This document shows, piece by piece, positions 49,391-58,128 of a stretch of DNA of 64,000 nucleotides (position 1 is the stretch's first letter; every line of letters begins with the position of its first letter). Origin of the DNA: Thiotrichales bacterium (lineage in GTDB: Bacteria; Pseudomonadota; Gammaproteobacteria; Beggiatoales; Beggiatoaceae); the NCBI GenBank assembly GCA_016744475.1, contig JADGEH010000001.1:62001-126000 (forward strand). Direction: 5' to 3'. The notes beneath the pieces were generated by a model. It was not told where the DNA came from. It saw nothing but the letters and a program-made list of their open reading frames with translations, and searched no databases. The position numbers and the translations under genes are program-made.

Positions 49391-50251
49391 ATGAGATTGA
49401 CCATTCGCTTGAACTTTTTATTGATGTTACTCAGCCTAAGTGTGTTAGGAGGATGTTCTGGAGATGGTAGTGTTGATGAAGAGTTCCAAAGCGATTACAA
49501 AAAAAGCCGGGTTCGCGCTGTACTCAATAGCTTAGACACCGGCAAAACCAACTACATCGAAGATTACATCAGCGCTGACACCTATATAGAGCACAACCTT
49601 TCAAAGCCCGATGGACGACAAGCTTTGCTAGATTTGGTGAGTTCGGGTGCGACTCAAGGCACCGCATTAGCCACTTGGCGTTTACTCAATGACGGTGATT
49701 TTGTGGCGGTGCATTCTGATTACATTGTCAACGATGTTCGCCGCATTGCTTTTGATGTTTATCGGTTTGAAAATGACTTAATCGTTGAACACTGGGATAA
49801 CTGGCAAGATAAAGTAGAACCTGTCACCAGTGGGCGCGGCATGATTAACGGCAATACAGGGATCGATGACAAAGAAAAAAGAGACAGCAATAAAGCCATT
49901 GTTGAGCGCTTTACCAATGAAATATTGATGGCACGTCAATATGATAATTTAGAGAGTTTTTTCTTTGAAAATGATTATATTCAACACACCGTGCTACCCA
50001 TTGAAGACGGTGTGAGTGCCTTTAGAGCTTACATAGAAAATATCGGCGATAATTTACAATACACGACTTTGCATAAAGTCTTAGGCGAAGGTAATTTCGT
50101 TTTAACCATGAGCGAAGGCACCAAAGATGGTGAGCATACCGCCTTTTATGATTTATACCGCCTTAAAGATGACATTATAGAGGAACATTGGGATGTGATT
50201 GAAACCATTCCTTCGCAGGATACTTGGCAGAATAATAACGGCAAGTTTTAA
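49391..50251 (+). CDS. SnoaL-like lipoprotein with tandem NTF2-like domains
   Basis: 286 residues from ATG 49391, after a GGAGG site. Lipobox with Cys22 (LGGC). Two consecutive NTF2/SnoaL-like units, each with 'Y.....YI.HN/T' and ending 'DVYRF...I.EHWD..' / 'DLYRL...IIEEHWD'. NTF2-like units bind small hydrophobic ligands. No activity can be assigned. The pair looks like an internal duplication. Confidence 0.8.
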   Translation: MRLTIRLNFLLMLLSLSVLGGCSGDGSVDEEFQSDYKKSRVRAVLNSLDTGKTNYIEDYISADTYIEHNLSKPDGRQALLDLVSSGATQGTALATWRLLNDGDFVAVHSDYIVNDVRRIAFDVYRFENDLIVEHWDNWQDKVEPVTSGRGMINGNTGIDDKEKRDSNKAIVERFTNEILMARQYDNLESFFFENDYIQHTVLPIEDGVSAFRAYIENIGDNLQYTTLHKVLGEGNFVLTMSEGTKDGEHTAFYDLYRLKDDIIEEHWDVIETIPSQDTWQNNNGKF

Positions 50252-50276
50252 TCGCTGATCTGATGTCTTGCAGAGT

Positions 50277-50317
50277 GTCTTTTCCACGTTTGAGTGTTTT
50301 CAATACGTGGGGAAGAC
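50277..50317. other. Imperfect hairpin in the gap before ubiK
   Basis: A 12-bp stem (GTCTTTTCCACG with CGTGGGGAAGAC, two G-T pairs) and a 17-base loop lie after the lipoprotein stop. It is followed by few T residues, so it could be a weak terminator or an untranslated-leader structure. Confidence 0.35.
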
Positions 50318-50379
50318 TCCTTCTCACAGTGCCATAAGCACACTGCACTAGCTGTCTATGCTGCAACCGGAGATTCATC

Positions 50380-50709
50380 ATGCAACAAACACCAAATAGC
50401 TCATTTGAAAGTTTCTTTAAGCAATTCACACAGGCTCTACCCAAAGACCCGTTAGGCATTAAAGACGATTTAGAAAAAAATATCCGTGCGGCGATGCAAA
50501 TGGCTTTTAACCGCATGAATTTAATCACTCGTGAAGAATTCGACGTGCAATCGGCGGTCTTGCTGCGCACGCGAGAAAAACTCGAAGCCCTTGAAGCCCG
50601 TGTCGCTCAATTAGAAGTGCTGCAAGGCGTTCCCCCGGTGGCAGCGGCTCCGTTACAAGCTGACGGCGCAGACAACGATGTGGCTGCTAAAGCCCCTCTC
50701 AGCGAATAA
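50380..50709 (+). CDS. ubiK: Ubiquinone biosynthesis accessory factor UbiK
   Basis: 109-residue BMFP/YqiC-family protein with 'DPLGIKDDLEKNIRAAMQMAFNRMNLITREEFDVQSAVLLRTREKLEALEARVAQLE', a helical amphipathic N-terminus and a trimeric coiled coil. It assists the UbiIEFGHJ complex. Its place just before comM is the usual gammaproteobacterial arrangement. Confidence 0.92.
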   Translation: MQQTPNSSFESFFKQFTQALPKDPLGIKDDLEKNIRAAMQMAFNRMNLITREEFDVQSAVLLRTREKLEALEARVAQLEVLQGVPPVAAAPLQADGADNDVAAKAPLSE

Positions 50710-50731
50710 AAAACGACTTTTAAAGAGAATC

Positions 50732-52240
50732 ATGTCCCTTGCTATCGTTCACAGCCGCGCACAGTTAGGCATTCAGGCTGTGCCGGTGACTATTGAAGTG
50801 CATCTCACCAATGGCCCTTTAGTCCTTTCTATTGTGGGATTGCCCGAAACTGCCGTCAAAGAAAGCAAAGATCGCGTTCGCAGTGCTTTGTTAATGGCGA
50901 AATTTGAATTTCCGGTGAAACGTTTCACCATCAACCTCGCGCCCGCCGACTTGCCCAAAGAAGGTGGGCGTTTTGATCTGGCTATTGCACTCGGTATTTT
51001 GGCGGCTTCGGGGCAAATTCCTAGCGAGCATTTATCCGAATATGAATTTGTGGGGGAGTTGGCTTTAAGCGGTGAACTGCGCCCCGTGCGCGGTGTTTTG
51101 CCCGTCGCCTTGGCGGCACGCGAGGCGGGGCGTACCGTGGTGGTGCCCGCAGACAATGGTGCTGAAGCCGCGATGGTCAATGATGTTCAAGTCTTGCCGG
51201 CCAAGCATTTGTTAGATGTTTGTGCTCACTTGCATGGGCAACAGCCCTTACCCACTTCTCGTCCGCTGCAAAAGCCTCAAGCGCCATTAAGCTATCCCGA
51301 TCTGTGCGATGTTCGCGGACAGCATCACGCCAAGCGAGCCTTAGAAATTGCGGCAGCCGGAGGGCATAATTTACTGTTTGTCGGCCCGCCAGGTACCGGA
51401 AAAACCATGCTCGCCAGCCGCTTACCGGGCGTGTTGCCGCCCATGACGGAGAAGGAAAGCCTAGAAACCGCTGCCGTGGCCTCGATTGCCAGCAATGGTT
51501 TTGATCCCGCGACCTGGAAACAACGTCCTTTTCGTGCGCCTCACCACACCGCATCCGGCGTGGCTTTGGTGGGCGGTGGCAATCAGCCGCGTCCAGGAGA
51601 AATTTCTCTCGCCCATCATGGCGTGTTGTTTTTAGACGAACTCCCCGAATACAGCCGCCAGGTGCTAGAAGTGCTGCGTGAGCCGCTGGAATCGGGACAC
51701 ATCACCATTTCTCGTGCCGCACAGCAAGCGTTATTTCCGGCTGATTTTCAATTAGTGGCGGCGATGAATCCTTGTCCTTGTGGATATTTAGGCGATTCTA
51801 GTGGGCGTTGCCATTGTAGTGCTGAACAGGTGCAACGTTATCGTTCCAGAGTGTCGGGGCCTTTGTTGGATCGTATTGATTTACAAGTTGAAGTGATGAA
51901 TTTACCTCGCGCACAACGTCGCTCTGATGAACCGCGAGAAGCGAGTGCGCAGGTCAGACAGCGCGTGGCTCAAGCCCGTGAAATACAATTGCGCCGCTGC
52001 GATACGGCTAATGCCCGTTTAAGTCATCAGAACATCGAGCGTTTTTGTCGTTTAAGCCCAGCAGATGAGCAATTATTAGATCATGCGATTGAACAACTGG
52101 GTTTATCAGCGCGAGCTTGGCATCGGATTCTCAAAGTCGCTCGCACCGTTGCTGATTTGTCTCATCACACCGACATTCAAACCGCTCACATTAGCGAAGC
52201 CATTGGTTATCGGCGCTTAGAGCGCAAAATATCATCTTAG
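50732..52240 (+). CDS. comM: Mg-chelatase-like AAA+ helicase ComM/YifB
   Basis: 502 residues from ATG 50732 ('MSLAIVHSRA', the standard YifB start); an in-frame ATG at 50678 overlaps ubiK and is rejected. An N-terminal ChlI-like domain is followed by AAA+ with GPPGTGKT, Walker B 'VLFLDELPEY' and a C-terminal 'RILKVARTVADL' domain. ComM drives branch migration during natural transformation, which is notable beside a full type IV pilus locus in the window. Confidence 0.93.
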   Translation: MSLAIVHSRAQLGIQAVPVTIEVHLTNGPLVLSIVGLPETAVKESKDRVRSALLMAKFEFPVKRFTINLAPADLPKEGGRFDLAIALGILAASGQIPSEHLSEYEFVGELALSGELRPVRGVLPVALAAREAGRTVVVPADNGAEAAMVNDVQVLPAKHLLDVCAHLHGQQPLPTSRPLQKPQAPLSYPDLCDVRGQHHAKRALEIAAAGGHNLLFVGPPGTGKTMLASRLPGVLPPMTEKESLETAAVASIASNGFDPATWKQRPFRAPHHTASGVALVGGGNQPRPGEISLAHHGVLFLDELPEYSRQVLEVLREPLESGHITISRAAQQALFPADFQLVAAMNPCPCGYLGDSSGRCHCSAEQVQRYRSRVSGPLLDRIDLQVEVMNLPRAQRRSDEPREASAQVRQRVAQAREIQLRRCDTANARLSHQNIERFCRLSPADEQLLDHAIEQLGLSARAWHRILKVARTVADLSHHTDIQTAHISEAIGYRRLERKISS

Positions 52241-52265
52241 AAGTTGTCTGAAAAGGTGCTTAAAC

Positions 52266-53744
52266 ATGTCTCTCCCTACTCCTATTTATGCCGCAGCCCG
52301 TGTTCGAGCTTTAGATCGCGCGGCGATTGAGCAGTATCACATACCTGGTTTGTGTTTAATGGAACGTGCTGGGCAGGCGCTTTTTGCGCAATTGCAGCAG
52401 CGTTGGGCACCATCATCTTTAGCGGTCGTCTGCGGTTTGGGAAACAATGCCGGAGATGCTTACGTGGTGGCGCGATTAGCACATCTTGCGGGTCTCCAAG
52501 TCAATGTTTGGCAATTAGGTGATCCACAAACGCTGCGTGGCGAAGCCTTCACCGCTTACCAACAACTGCAAGCGGTGGGTGTGGTGGCACAAGCCTTTGA
52601 TGCACTGCGATTAAGTGAGTCCGAGGTGATTGTTGATGGCTTGTTTGGCACAGGTTTAGATCGCCCTGTCACCGATGAATGGGCGGTGGCTATTAACGCC
52701 ATTAATCAGCAGTCTGCTCCGGTGATCGCGGTAGATATTCCTTCCGGTTTGCAGGCGGATACGGGACAGGTGTTAGGCGTGGCGGTGCAAGCGCAAGTGA
52801 CGATCACGTTTATTGGCTTAAAGCTGGGCTTATTCACCGGGCAAGGCGCAACTTATTGCGGCGAAGTGTTGTTTGATGATTTGCAAGTGCCTGATGCGGT
52901 GTATCACGCCGTGCCCACGCTGGCACAACGTGTCGATGGCGACTGTCTTAAAGCCTTAAAACCCCGTTCGCGGGCGGCACATAAAGGCGATCATGGGCAT
53001 GTTTTATTGTTGGGCGGTGATGCAGGCATGAGCGGTGCGATCTTGCTGGCAGGACAAGCCGCTGCGCGGGTGGGCGCGGGTAAAATCAGCATTGCGACAC
53101 ATCCTAGCCATGCCGCCCACTTAAACCTCGCGCAACCTGAACTGATGTGTCGAGGTGTCAGTGCGCCGAGTGATTTAGTGGATTTATTAGCGCAAGCTGA
53201 TGTCATCGCTATCGGCCCTGGTTTAGGCCAATCCGATTGGGCTTGGATGTTGTTTAATGCGGTGATTCAGCAACCTAAACCTTTGATAGTGGATGCGGAT
53301 GCACTGAATTTATTAGCCAAAGCGCCGATGAAATTAGCTCAAGCAGTGCTCACCCCGCATCCTGGCGAGGCCGCACGTTTATTAGAACGCAATACCGCGC
53401 AGATTCAAGCGGATCGTTTGAATGCGGTGCGACAGTTACAAGATAAATTTGCCAGCGTGTGTGTGCTCAAAGGTGCGGGGAGTTTGATCGTGGATCAACA
53501 CGGTCAAGTGAGTGTTTGTAACGCGGGTAATCCGGGGATGGCGAGTGGCGGCATGGGAGACTTGTTGACTGGCGTGATAGCGGGACTGGCCGCACAAGGT
53601 GCGTCGCTCGCGCAAGCGGCTCAATGGGGGGTGTGTTTACAGGCTACGGCAGGGGATAAGGCGGCACAAGACGGCGGAGAAAGAGGTTTACTCGCCAGCG
53701 ACTTATTGCCTTGGATTCGACGTTTAGCCAATGCCTTAACTTAA
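52266..53744 (+). CDS. nnr: Bifunctional NAD(P)H-hydrate epimerase / ADP-dependent dehydratase
   Basis: 492 residues. The N-terminal YjeF epimerase domain (about 1-215) has 'GLGNNAGDAYVVARLA' and 'DGLFGTGLDRPV'. The C-terminal ribokinase-like dehydratase (about 225-490) has 'TPHPGEAARLL' and 'MASGGMGDLLTGVIAGL'. It repairs hydrated NAD(P)H. It lies 25 bases after comM. Confidence 0.95.
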   Translation: MSLPTPIYAAARVRALDRAAIEQYHIPGLCLMERAGQALFAQLQQRWAPSSLAVVCGLGNNAGDAYVVARLAHLAGLQVNVWQLGDPQTLRGEAFTAYQQLQAVGVVAQAFDALRLSESEVIVDGLFGTGLDRPVTDEWAVAINAINQQSAPVIAVDIPSGLQADTGQVLGVAVQAQVTITFIGLKLGLFTGQGATYCGEVLFDDLQVPDAVYHAVPTLAQRVDGDCLKALKPRSRAAHKGDHGHVLLLGGDAGMSGAILLAGQAAARVGAGKISIATHPSHAAHLNLAQPELMCRGVSAPSDLVDLLAQADVIAIGPGLGQSDWAWMLFNAVIQQPKPLIVDADALNLLAKAPMKLAQAVLTPHPGEAARLLERNTAQIQADRLNAVRQLQDKFASVCVLKGAGSLIVDQHGQVSVCNAGNPGMASGGMGDLLTGVIAGLAAQGASLAQAAQWGVCLQATAGDKAAQDGGERGLLASDLLPWIRRLANALT

Positions 53745-53775
53745 AGCCCCGTAGCATTGCAAGCAGTTGATTTTA

Positions 53776-53893
53776 TTCCCCCTTCTTGAAGGAGGGGGCT
53801 AGGGTGGAACAACAGCAGTCTTCTTTAACATATTTTTAAGGAATGTTGCCTTTCATCACCACCCCTCAATCCCCTCCTTGGAGGAGGGGAGGC
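53776..53893. repeat. Pair of inverted hairpin repeats (REP/BIME-like)
   Basis: Two hairpin motifs in opposite orientation: CCCCCTTCTTGAAGGAGGGGG followed by CTAGGGTGG (53776-53808), and its inverted relative ACCACCCCTCAATCCCCTCC with GGAGGGG (about 53857-53893). They lie between nnr and the convergent glgA. Confidence 0.75.
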
Positions 53894-53960
53894 TGAAACC
53901 TTGAATTCAAAGCCTTTTTTCTTAAGTGAATGGCAGCAATGCCTACCCTTCACAACAAAT

Positions 53961-55430
53961 CTAATCAGCTTTGATGTAATTATAAATATTGAAATAATCT
54001 TGTCCGGGATGATGCCAGGAATGATCTTGGCGCATCCCATTACGGCGTAATTCGCGGAAATAACGTGGATATTTATACCACAGCCCAATAGCCCGACTCA
54101 TGGTCGATTCCAGCGCGGCATGATCATGACCTTCAAACACATAACCATTGCGATCCGAATAATCGCAATCGGCATAATTTGCATCAAACACAGTATCAGC
54201 TAAGCCTCCGGTTTTACGCACAATTGGCACCGTGCCGTAGCGTAAGCCGATTAATTGCGTCAAACCGCAAGGTTCGTAAAGACTGGGAATCAAAATCATA
54301 TCCGCCCCAGCATATATCAAATGCGCTAATTCTTCGTCGTAACCCAGTTCCAGATGACAATCCGGATTTTCATTTAAGCGTTGTTTAATATCCCAAAATT
54401 GGCTATTGATGCTCTCTTCAGCCCCCGAACCCAGCAATACAAATTGGCATTGTTGTTCCAAAGCATAAAAAATGGCCTGCATGATCAAATGCACACCTTT
54501 TTGTTTATCCAAACGGCTGACCACCGCAATAATGGGCTTAAAGTCATCGCGCAACCATAAGCGCTCCCGCAAAGCCCGTTTGTTCTTCATTTTTTCTTGT
54601 AAATTGTCGGCGCAATAGGGATAAGGAATATGTGGATCGTGTTCTGGATTCCAGACGTTGTAATCGACACCATTCAACACCCCGCCGACCTTGTTGCCTT
54701 GTGCATCCAATACGCCCTGTAACCCCATGCCTTGCTCTGTGTGGCGAATCTCTCCCGCATAAGTCGGCGACACCGTGGTGACAAAATTAGAAAACACGAT
54801 GCCCCCTTTCATTAAATTCACCGCACCGACATGCGTATCGTCCGCCAAGCGTGGTGGCGTGTTGTAAGCGGACGGGTCTAATCCCACTTGTTGCAGCACC
54901 TGTTCGCCCGTAATGCCTTGATGCCCCACATTGTGCAGGGTGTAACACACACGCGGATGAGTCATGCCCAACGGGGCATAGACTTCATATAAGAGCACGG
55001 GCACCAATCCGGTTTGCCAATCGTGACAATGAATAATGTCGGGATGTTTATTGGCTTTTAGCATGAACTCCAGCGCCGCACGCGAGAAAAAAGCAAAGCG
55101 CGTGGCATCATCGGCATCGCCATAATATTTCTGGCGATTAAACAAATTCTGTTCAGAATGCGGCTCAATAAAAAAGCACTTCAGGCCATCGACCCAGCCA
55201 AAATACACCGTGCAATGAATCCATATGTCATAAAAAGGCACCCATAAATCATCATAAGTCACTGTCAAGTCAGTGATTTTCTCATGGCGCATACAATCAT
55301 ATTTAGGCAAAATGATGTCCACACTATGACCCCGAATGGCTAATTCATGCGCCAAACCGTGAACCACATCTCCCAAACCACCAACTTTGGCGACAGGTGC
55401 GCATTCGGGACTGATCATGACAATAAACAT
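53961..55430 (-). CDS. glgA: Glycogen synthase
   Basis: 489-residue GT5 enzyme that adds glucosyl units to glycogen. The ADP-glucose-binding motif K-V-G-G-L is at residues 15-19. The C-terminal 'SLYEPCGLTQLIGLRYGTVPIVRKTGGLADTV' and 'VLNGVDYNVWNPEHDP' are typical of GlgA. Preceded by the GH57 gene (62-base gap). Confidence 0.95.
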   Translation of the reverse strand: MFIVMISPECAPVAKVGGLGDVVHGLAHELAIRGHSVDIILPKYDCMRHEKITDLTVTYDDLWVPFYDIWIHCTVYFGWVDGLKCFFIEPHSEQNLFNRQKYYGDADDATRFAFFSRAALEFMLKANKHPDIIHCHDWQTGLVPVLLYEVYAPLGMTHPRVCYTLHNVGHQGITGEQVLQQVGLDPSAYNTPPRLADDTHVGAVNLMKGGIVFSNFVTTVSPTYAGEIRHTEQGMGLQGVLDAQGNKVGGVLNGVDYNVWNPEHDPHIPYPYCADNLQEKMKNKRALRERLWLRDDFKPIIAVVSRLDKQKGVHLIMQAIFYALEQQCQFVLLGSGAEESINSQFWDIKQRLNENPDCHLELGYDEELAHLIYAGADMILIPSLYEPCGLTQLIGLRYGTVPIVRKTGGLADTVFDANYADCDYSDRNGYVFEGHDHAALESTMSRAIGLWYKYPRYFRELRRNGMRQDHSWHHPGQDYFNIYNYIKAD

Positions 55431-55492
55431 GTTTGTTCCTTCACGTTAAAGAAGCTGTTATGCAGGGGCTTTTATCTTTGCGGGACAACGCT

Positions 55493-57250
55493 TTATTCTG
55501 TTTTTTTACGCGGCGCTTTGCGTTGTCGTCGTGGGGTTTGGGAGGTTTGCTTTACAGTCGCAGGCGGCGCGGCGGTGTCAATCTTATCGGAGGACTTCTC
55601 CGCAGGCTTGGAGGGCGCTGTTGCCGTGGTTTTACGACGGCGGCGTGTGGGCTTTTTGACGGGCGGCTCATCCACTTCACTAATGTCTATCAGCGCTTCA
55701 GGTTCTAACTCAAGTTGTGCGGGCACATCGACAATAAGCTTGGCCTGTTTTTCACCGGATTTACGATTTGAAGTCAGTTGTGCGGCGACACCACCGCCCG
55801 TCAACGTTTGCGCAATTGCCGCTTGTGCTTTCGCTTTCGCTGCCGCTAAACCCTCTGCGCGTTGTTCTTCATCTTTTTCCACTTGGTTCGTTAGCTGGGC
55901 TTCAGCTAAGGCTTTGCTTTCTGCCAGAGCTTTTGCGCGTGCTTGAGTGTCCGCTTCAATGTCAGCTTGTACTACCGCCTTAGCTTGCGCATCAGCGATT
56001 TTCAGCGCCTCGATTTTATCCATTGCAAAATCGGGTGTGACTTCTGCGTGAGGAGTGTGTGTAGCGAGCGTTTTAGGCGGCGGCGAGACGGGAGAAGGTT
56101 CTAATGCGGCTAAATCTTGTTCAATGGCTTGCAAGCGGGGCGATAATTTCTCTAACCATTGTTCACCCCAACAAATAAAACAACTCGATTGGCTTTCTAA
56201 TAAATGAGTATAAATGGCATCCAATGCTTGCCACTGTTCTGGCGTGTTTGAATGCAGTGCCAAAGCCGCGTGGCGATCACTGAGTTGTTGTAAGCGATCC
56301 ACCCTTTCTCGTTGTACCGTTGAACTGCTCCAATCGGATAAACCATAGCCAAAGCTAGAACCACTATGCCAAGCCCCACTTTCTACATGAGCGCTCATTT
56401 GTGCGGGATGAACGTGTAAGAACTCAGAAATTGCAATAGGTTGAGTGGGGAATTCTGCGATTTCAGCATGTTCCATGTAAGGCGCAAAGAAATGTCCGAA
56501 GAAACCTGCTCCTTCATCTGCATTACGAAACCAGCGCCCGTTTTCTCCGTTGCTCCAGGAAGTCAACAAGCGTGGCTGCTCAGGATGGAGAGAATGTGCT
56601 ACGCGGCGGCGGCTTTCTCCCGCAAACCAAACGGGATCAAGCCCTTTTGCCTGTGCTTGAGAAAAATCACGATCAATCGGCACCACGCTAATCCAGCTAT
56701 CTTCAAAATAGGCTTTGTAAGCCGCAAATTCATCGTTTTCACCCCCATGCGGCTGAATAAACTCAGCATTCACCACGGCATATTGATAACCCGTTTTCAC
56801 CAACAGTGGAATTAAATCCATGCTAAACGCCATTTCTGGTGGATAAAATCCCACTGGAGCGCGTCCAAAAGTATCTTTAATCACATCAAAACCGCGCTGA
56901 ATCTGCTCTCCCCAATCATGAGGTGAAATCAAAGCAAATAAGGGATGATGATAACCCATGCCTAAGAGTTCAATATTATCAGCTTCTCGATAACGCTCTA
57001 ACATCGCCGGAATATCCAGTTGATCACGAAAAGCATCAATGATTTTTGGAGTTTGCAGTTGCTCTAATAAAGTGCCAGAAAAACTCACATGCAACCGTGC
57101 AACATCGTGGTATTTCAAGGCATAGTGAGAAATGCGGTCATAGCATTGTAAAATGAGTGCCACCGTATTGGGTTCAATATCACTCAGCCATTGTAAATTT
57201 CCCGGTGGTTGATGCAAATGCAAGCCGAGTGCATGGTAAATCTGTGGCAT
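55493..57250 (-). CDS. GH57 glycoside hydrolase with long basic low-complexity tail
   Basis: 585 residues. The GH57 core (about 1-390) begins 'HLHQPPG' at 11-17 and has the catalytic nucleophile Glu139 in 'GFYPPEM'. The enzyme probably acts on alpha-1,4/1,6-glucan with glgA next door; the exact specificity cannot be fixed. Residues about 390-585 form a coiled Ala/Lys/Glu region and a Pro/Arg/Lys tail with 'KKPTRRRRKTT' and 'RRQRKAPRKK', resembling histone-H1-like or nucleic-acid-binding tails. The tail is unusual for the family. Confidence 0.86.
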   Translation of the reverse strand: MPQIYHALGLHLHQPPGNLQWLSDIEPNTVALILQCYDRISHYALKYHDVARLHVSFSGTLLEQLQTPKIIDAFRDQLDIPAMLERYREADNIELLGMGYHHPLFALISPHDWGEQIQRGFDVIKDTFGRAPVGFYPPEMAFSMDLIPLLVKTGYQYAVVNAEFIQPHGGENDEFAAYKAYFEDSWISVVPIDRDFSQAQAKGLDPVWFAGESRRRVAHSLHPEQPRLLTSWSNGENGRWFRNADEGAGFFGHFFAPYMEHAEIAEFPTQPIAISEFLHVHPAQMSAHVESGAWHSGSSFGYGLSDWSSSTVQRERVDRLQQLSDRHAALALHSNTPEQWQALDAIYTHLLESQSSCFICWGEQWLEKLSPRLQAIEQDLAALEPSPVSPPPKTLATHTPHAEVTPDFAMDKIEALKIADAQAKAVVQADIEADTQARAKALAESKALAEAQLTNQVEKDEEQRAEGLAAAKAKAQAAIAQTLTGGGVAAQLTSNRKSGEKQAKLIVDVPAQLELEPEALIDISEVDEPPVKKPTRRRRKTTATAPSKPAEKSSDKIDTAAPPATVKQTSQTPRRQRKAPRKKTE

Positions 57251-57427
57251 TGATAGGAACCCCGTTAGGTTTTATATCCGCTTTTAGAAGATAGTGAGCA
57301 TCAAAATCAGTGGTTTGGGGGAGAGTTCATTCGTTATAAATTGAAAGAGACCCAACGCCATTGGAAGATACTATTTTTCATTCTGATTGGACACTGCTAA
57401 GCCTATTTATTTTTATAATGAACGCAT

Positions 57428-57467
57428 AAAAAAAGGCTTGCAGATTGAATATCTGCAAGCCTTTTTT
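57428..57467. terminator. Bidirectional terminator between GH57 and merR-like gene
   Basis: A long perfect stem of at least 16 bp (AAAAAGGCTTGCAGAT with ATCTGCAAGCCTTTTT) and a 5-base loop stand just beyond the merR stop, with A and T runs on both sides. Confidence 0.93.
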
Positions 57468-57472
57468 AGGCT

Positions 57473-57835
57473 TTAAGCCTTCAGCATAGTGAGCAATTCT
57501 TCCAACTCGGTACGTAGCTCTTTAATCAGGTTTTTTTCTGTATTGGCGCTGTTTTCTTCAGTGTTTTCATCTTCACTGAGTTGCTGCTTAGCACCGCCAA
57601 TGGTAAAACCTTTGTCATATAAGAGGCTGCGAATCTGGCGAATCAGCAGCACGTCGTGGCGTTGGTAATAGCGCCGATTGCCACGCCGCTTCAGTGGTTT
57701 GAGTTGCGGGAACTCTTGCTCCCAATAGCGCAATACATGTGGCTTTACTGCGCATAACTCACTGACTTCGCCAATAGTAAAGTAACGTTTGCTCGGAATG
57801 ACCGGCAGTTCGTTATTGTTCGACAGTTCCAGCAT
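57473..57835 (-). CDS. MerR-family transcriptional regulator beside ihfA
   Basis: 120 residues. The N-terminal MerR winged-helix ('[41 protein letters not shown]') is followed by a short coiled coil. No metal-binding cysteine pair or ligand domain. The pheT-ihfA-merR order is conserved in many gammaproteobacteria, but the regulon is unknown. Overlaps the end of ihfA by 23 bases. Confidence 0.92.
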   Translation of the reverse strand: MLELSNNNELPVIPSKRYFTIGEVSELCAVKPHVLRYWEQEFPQLKPLKRRGNRRYYQRHDVLLIRQIRSLLYDKGFTIGGAKQQLSEDENTEENSANTEKNLIKELRTELEELLTMLKA

Positions 57836-58115
57836 AAGCTTCTACCCGCGCTCTGAGTTTTTGACCTGGGCGAAAAGTCACAACGCGCCGAGCGCTGATA
57901 GGAATTTCTTCTCCGGTTTTAGGATTACGTCCAGGGCGTTGGTTTTTGTTACGCAAATCAAAGTTACCAAAACCTGAAAGTTTGACTTGCTCACCGTCTT
58001 CTAAAGCATGGCGGATTTCTTCAAAAAATAAATCAACCACTTCTTTTGCTTCACGCTTATTTAGTCCCATTTCTTCAAATAAACGCTCAGCCATCGCGGC
58101 CTTGGTTAATGCCAT
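57813..58115 (-). CDS. ihfA: Integration host factor subunit alpha
   Basis: 100-residue DNA-bending HU-family protein. '[33 protein letters not shown]' start and the DNA-intercalating '[26 protein letters not shown]' arm are typical of IHF-alpha. It lies 13 bases after pheT. Confidence 0.97.
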   Translation of the reverse strand: MALTKAAMAERLFEEMGLNKREAKEVVDLFFEEIRHALEDGEQVKLSGFGNFDLRNKNQRPGRNPKTGEEIPISARRVVTFRPGQKLRARVEAYAGTVEQ

Positions 58116-58128
58116 GTTATTTTTTCCC

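Noticed and set aside
49261..49470. Short frame overlapping the third sensor gene end
   Set aside because: Overlaps two genes in another phase, and no homology was recognised.
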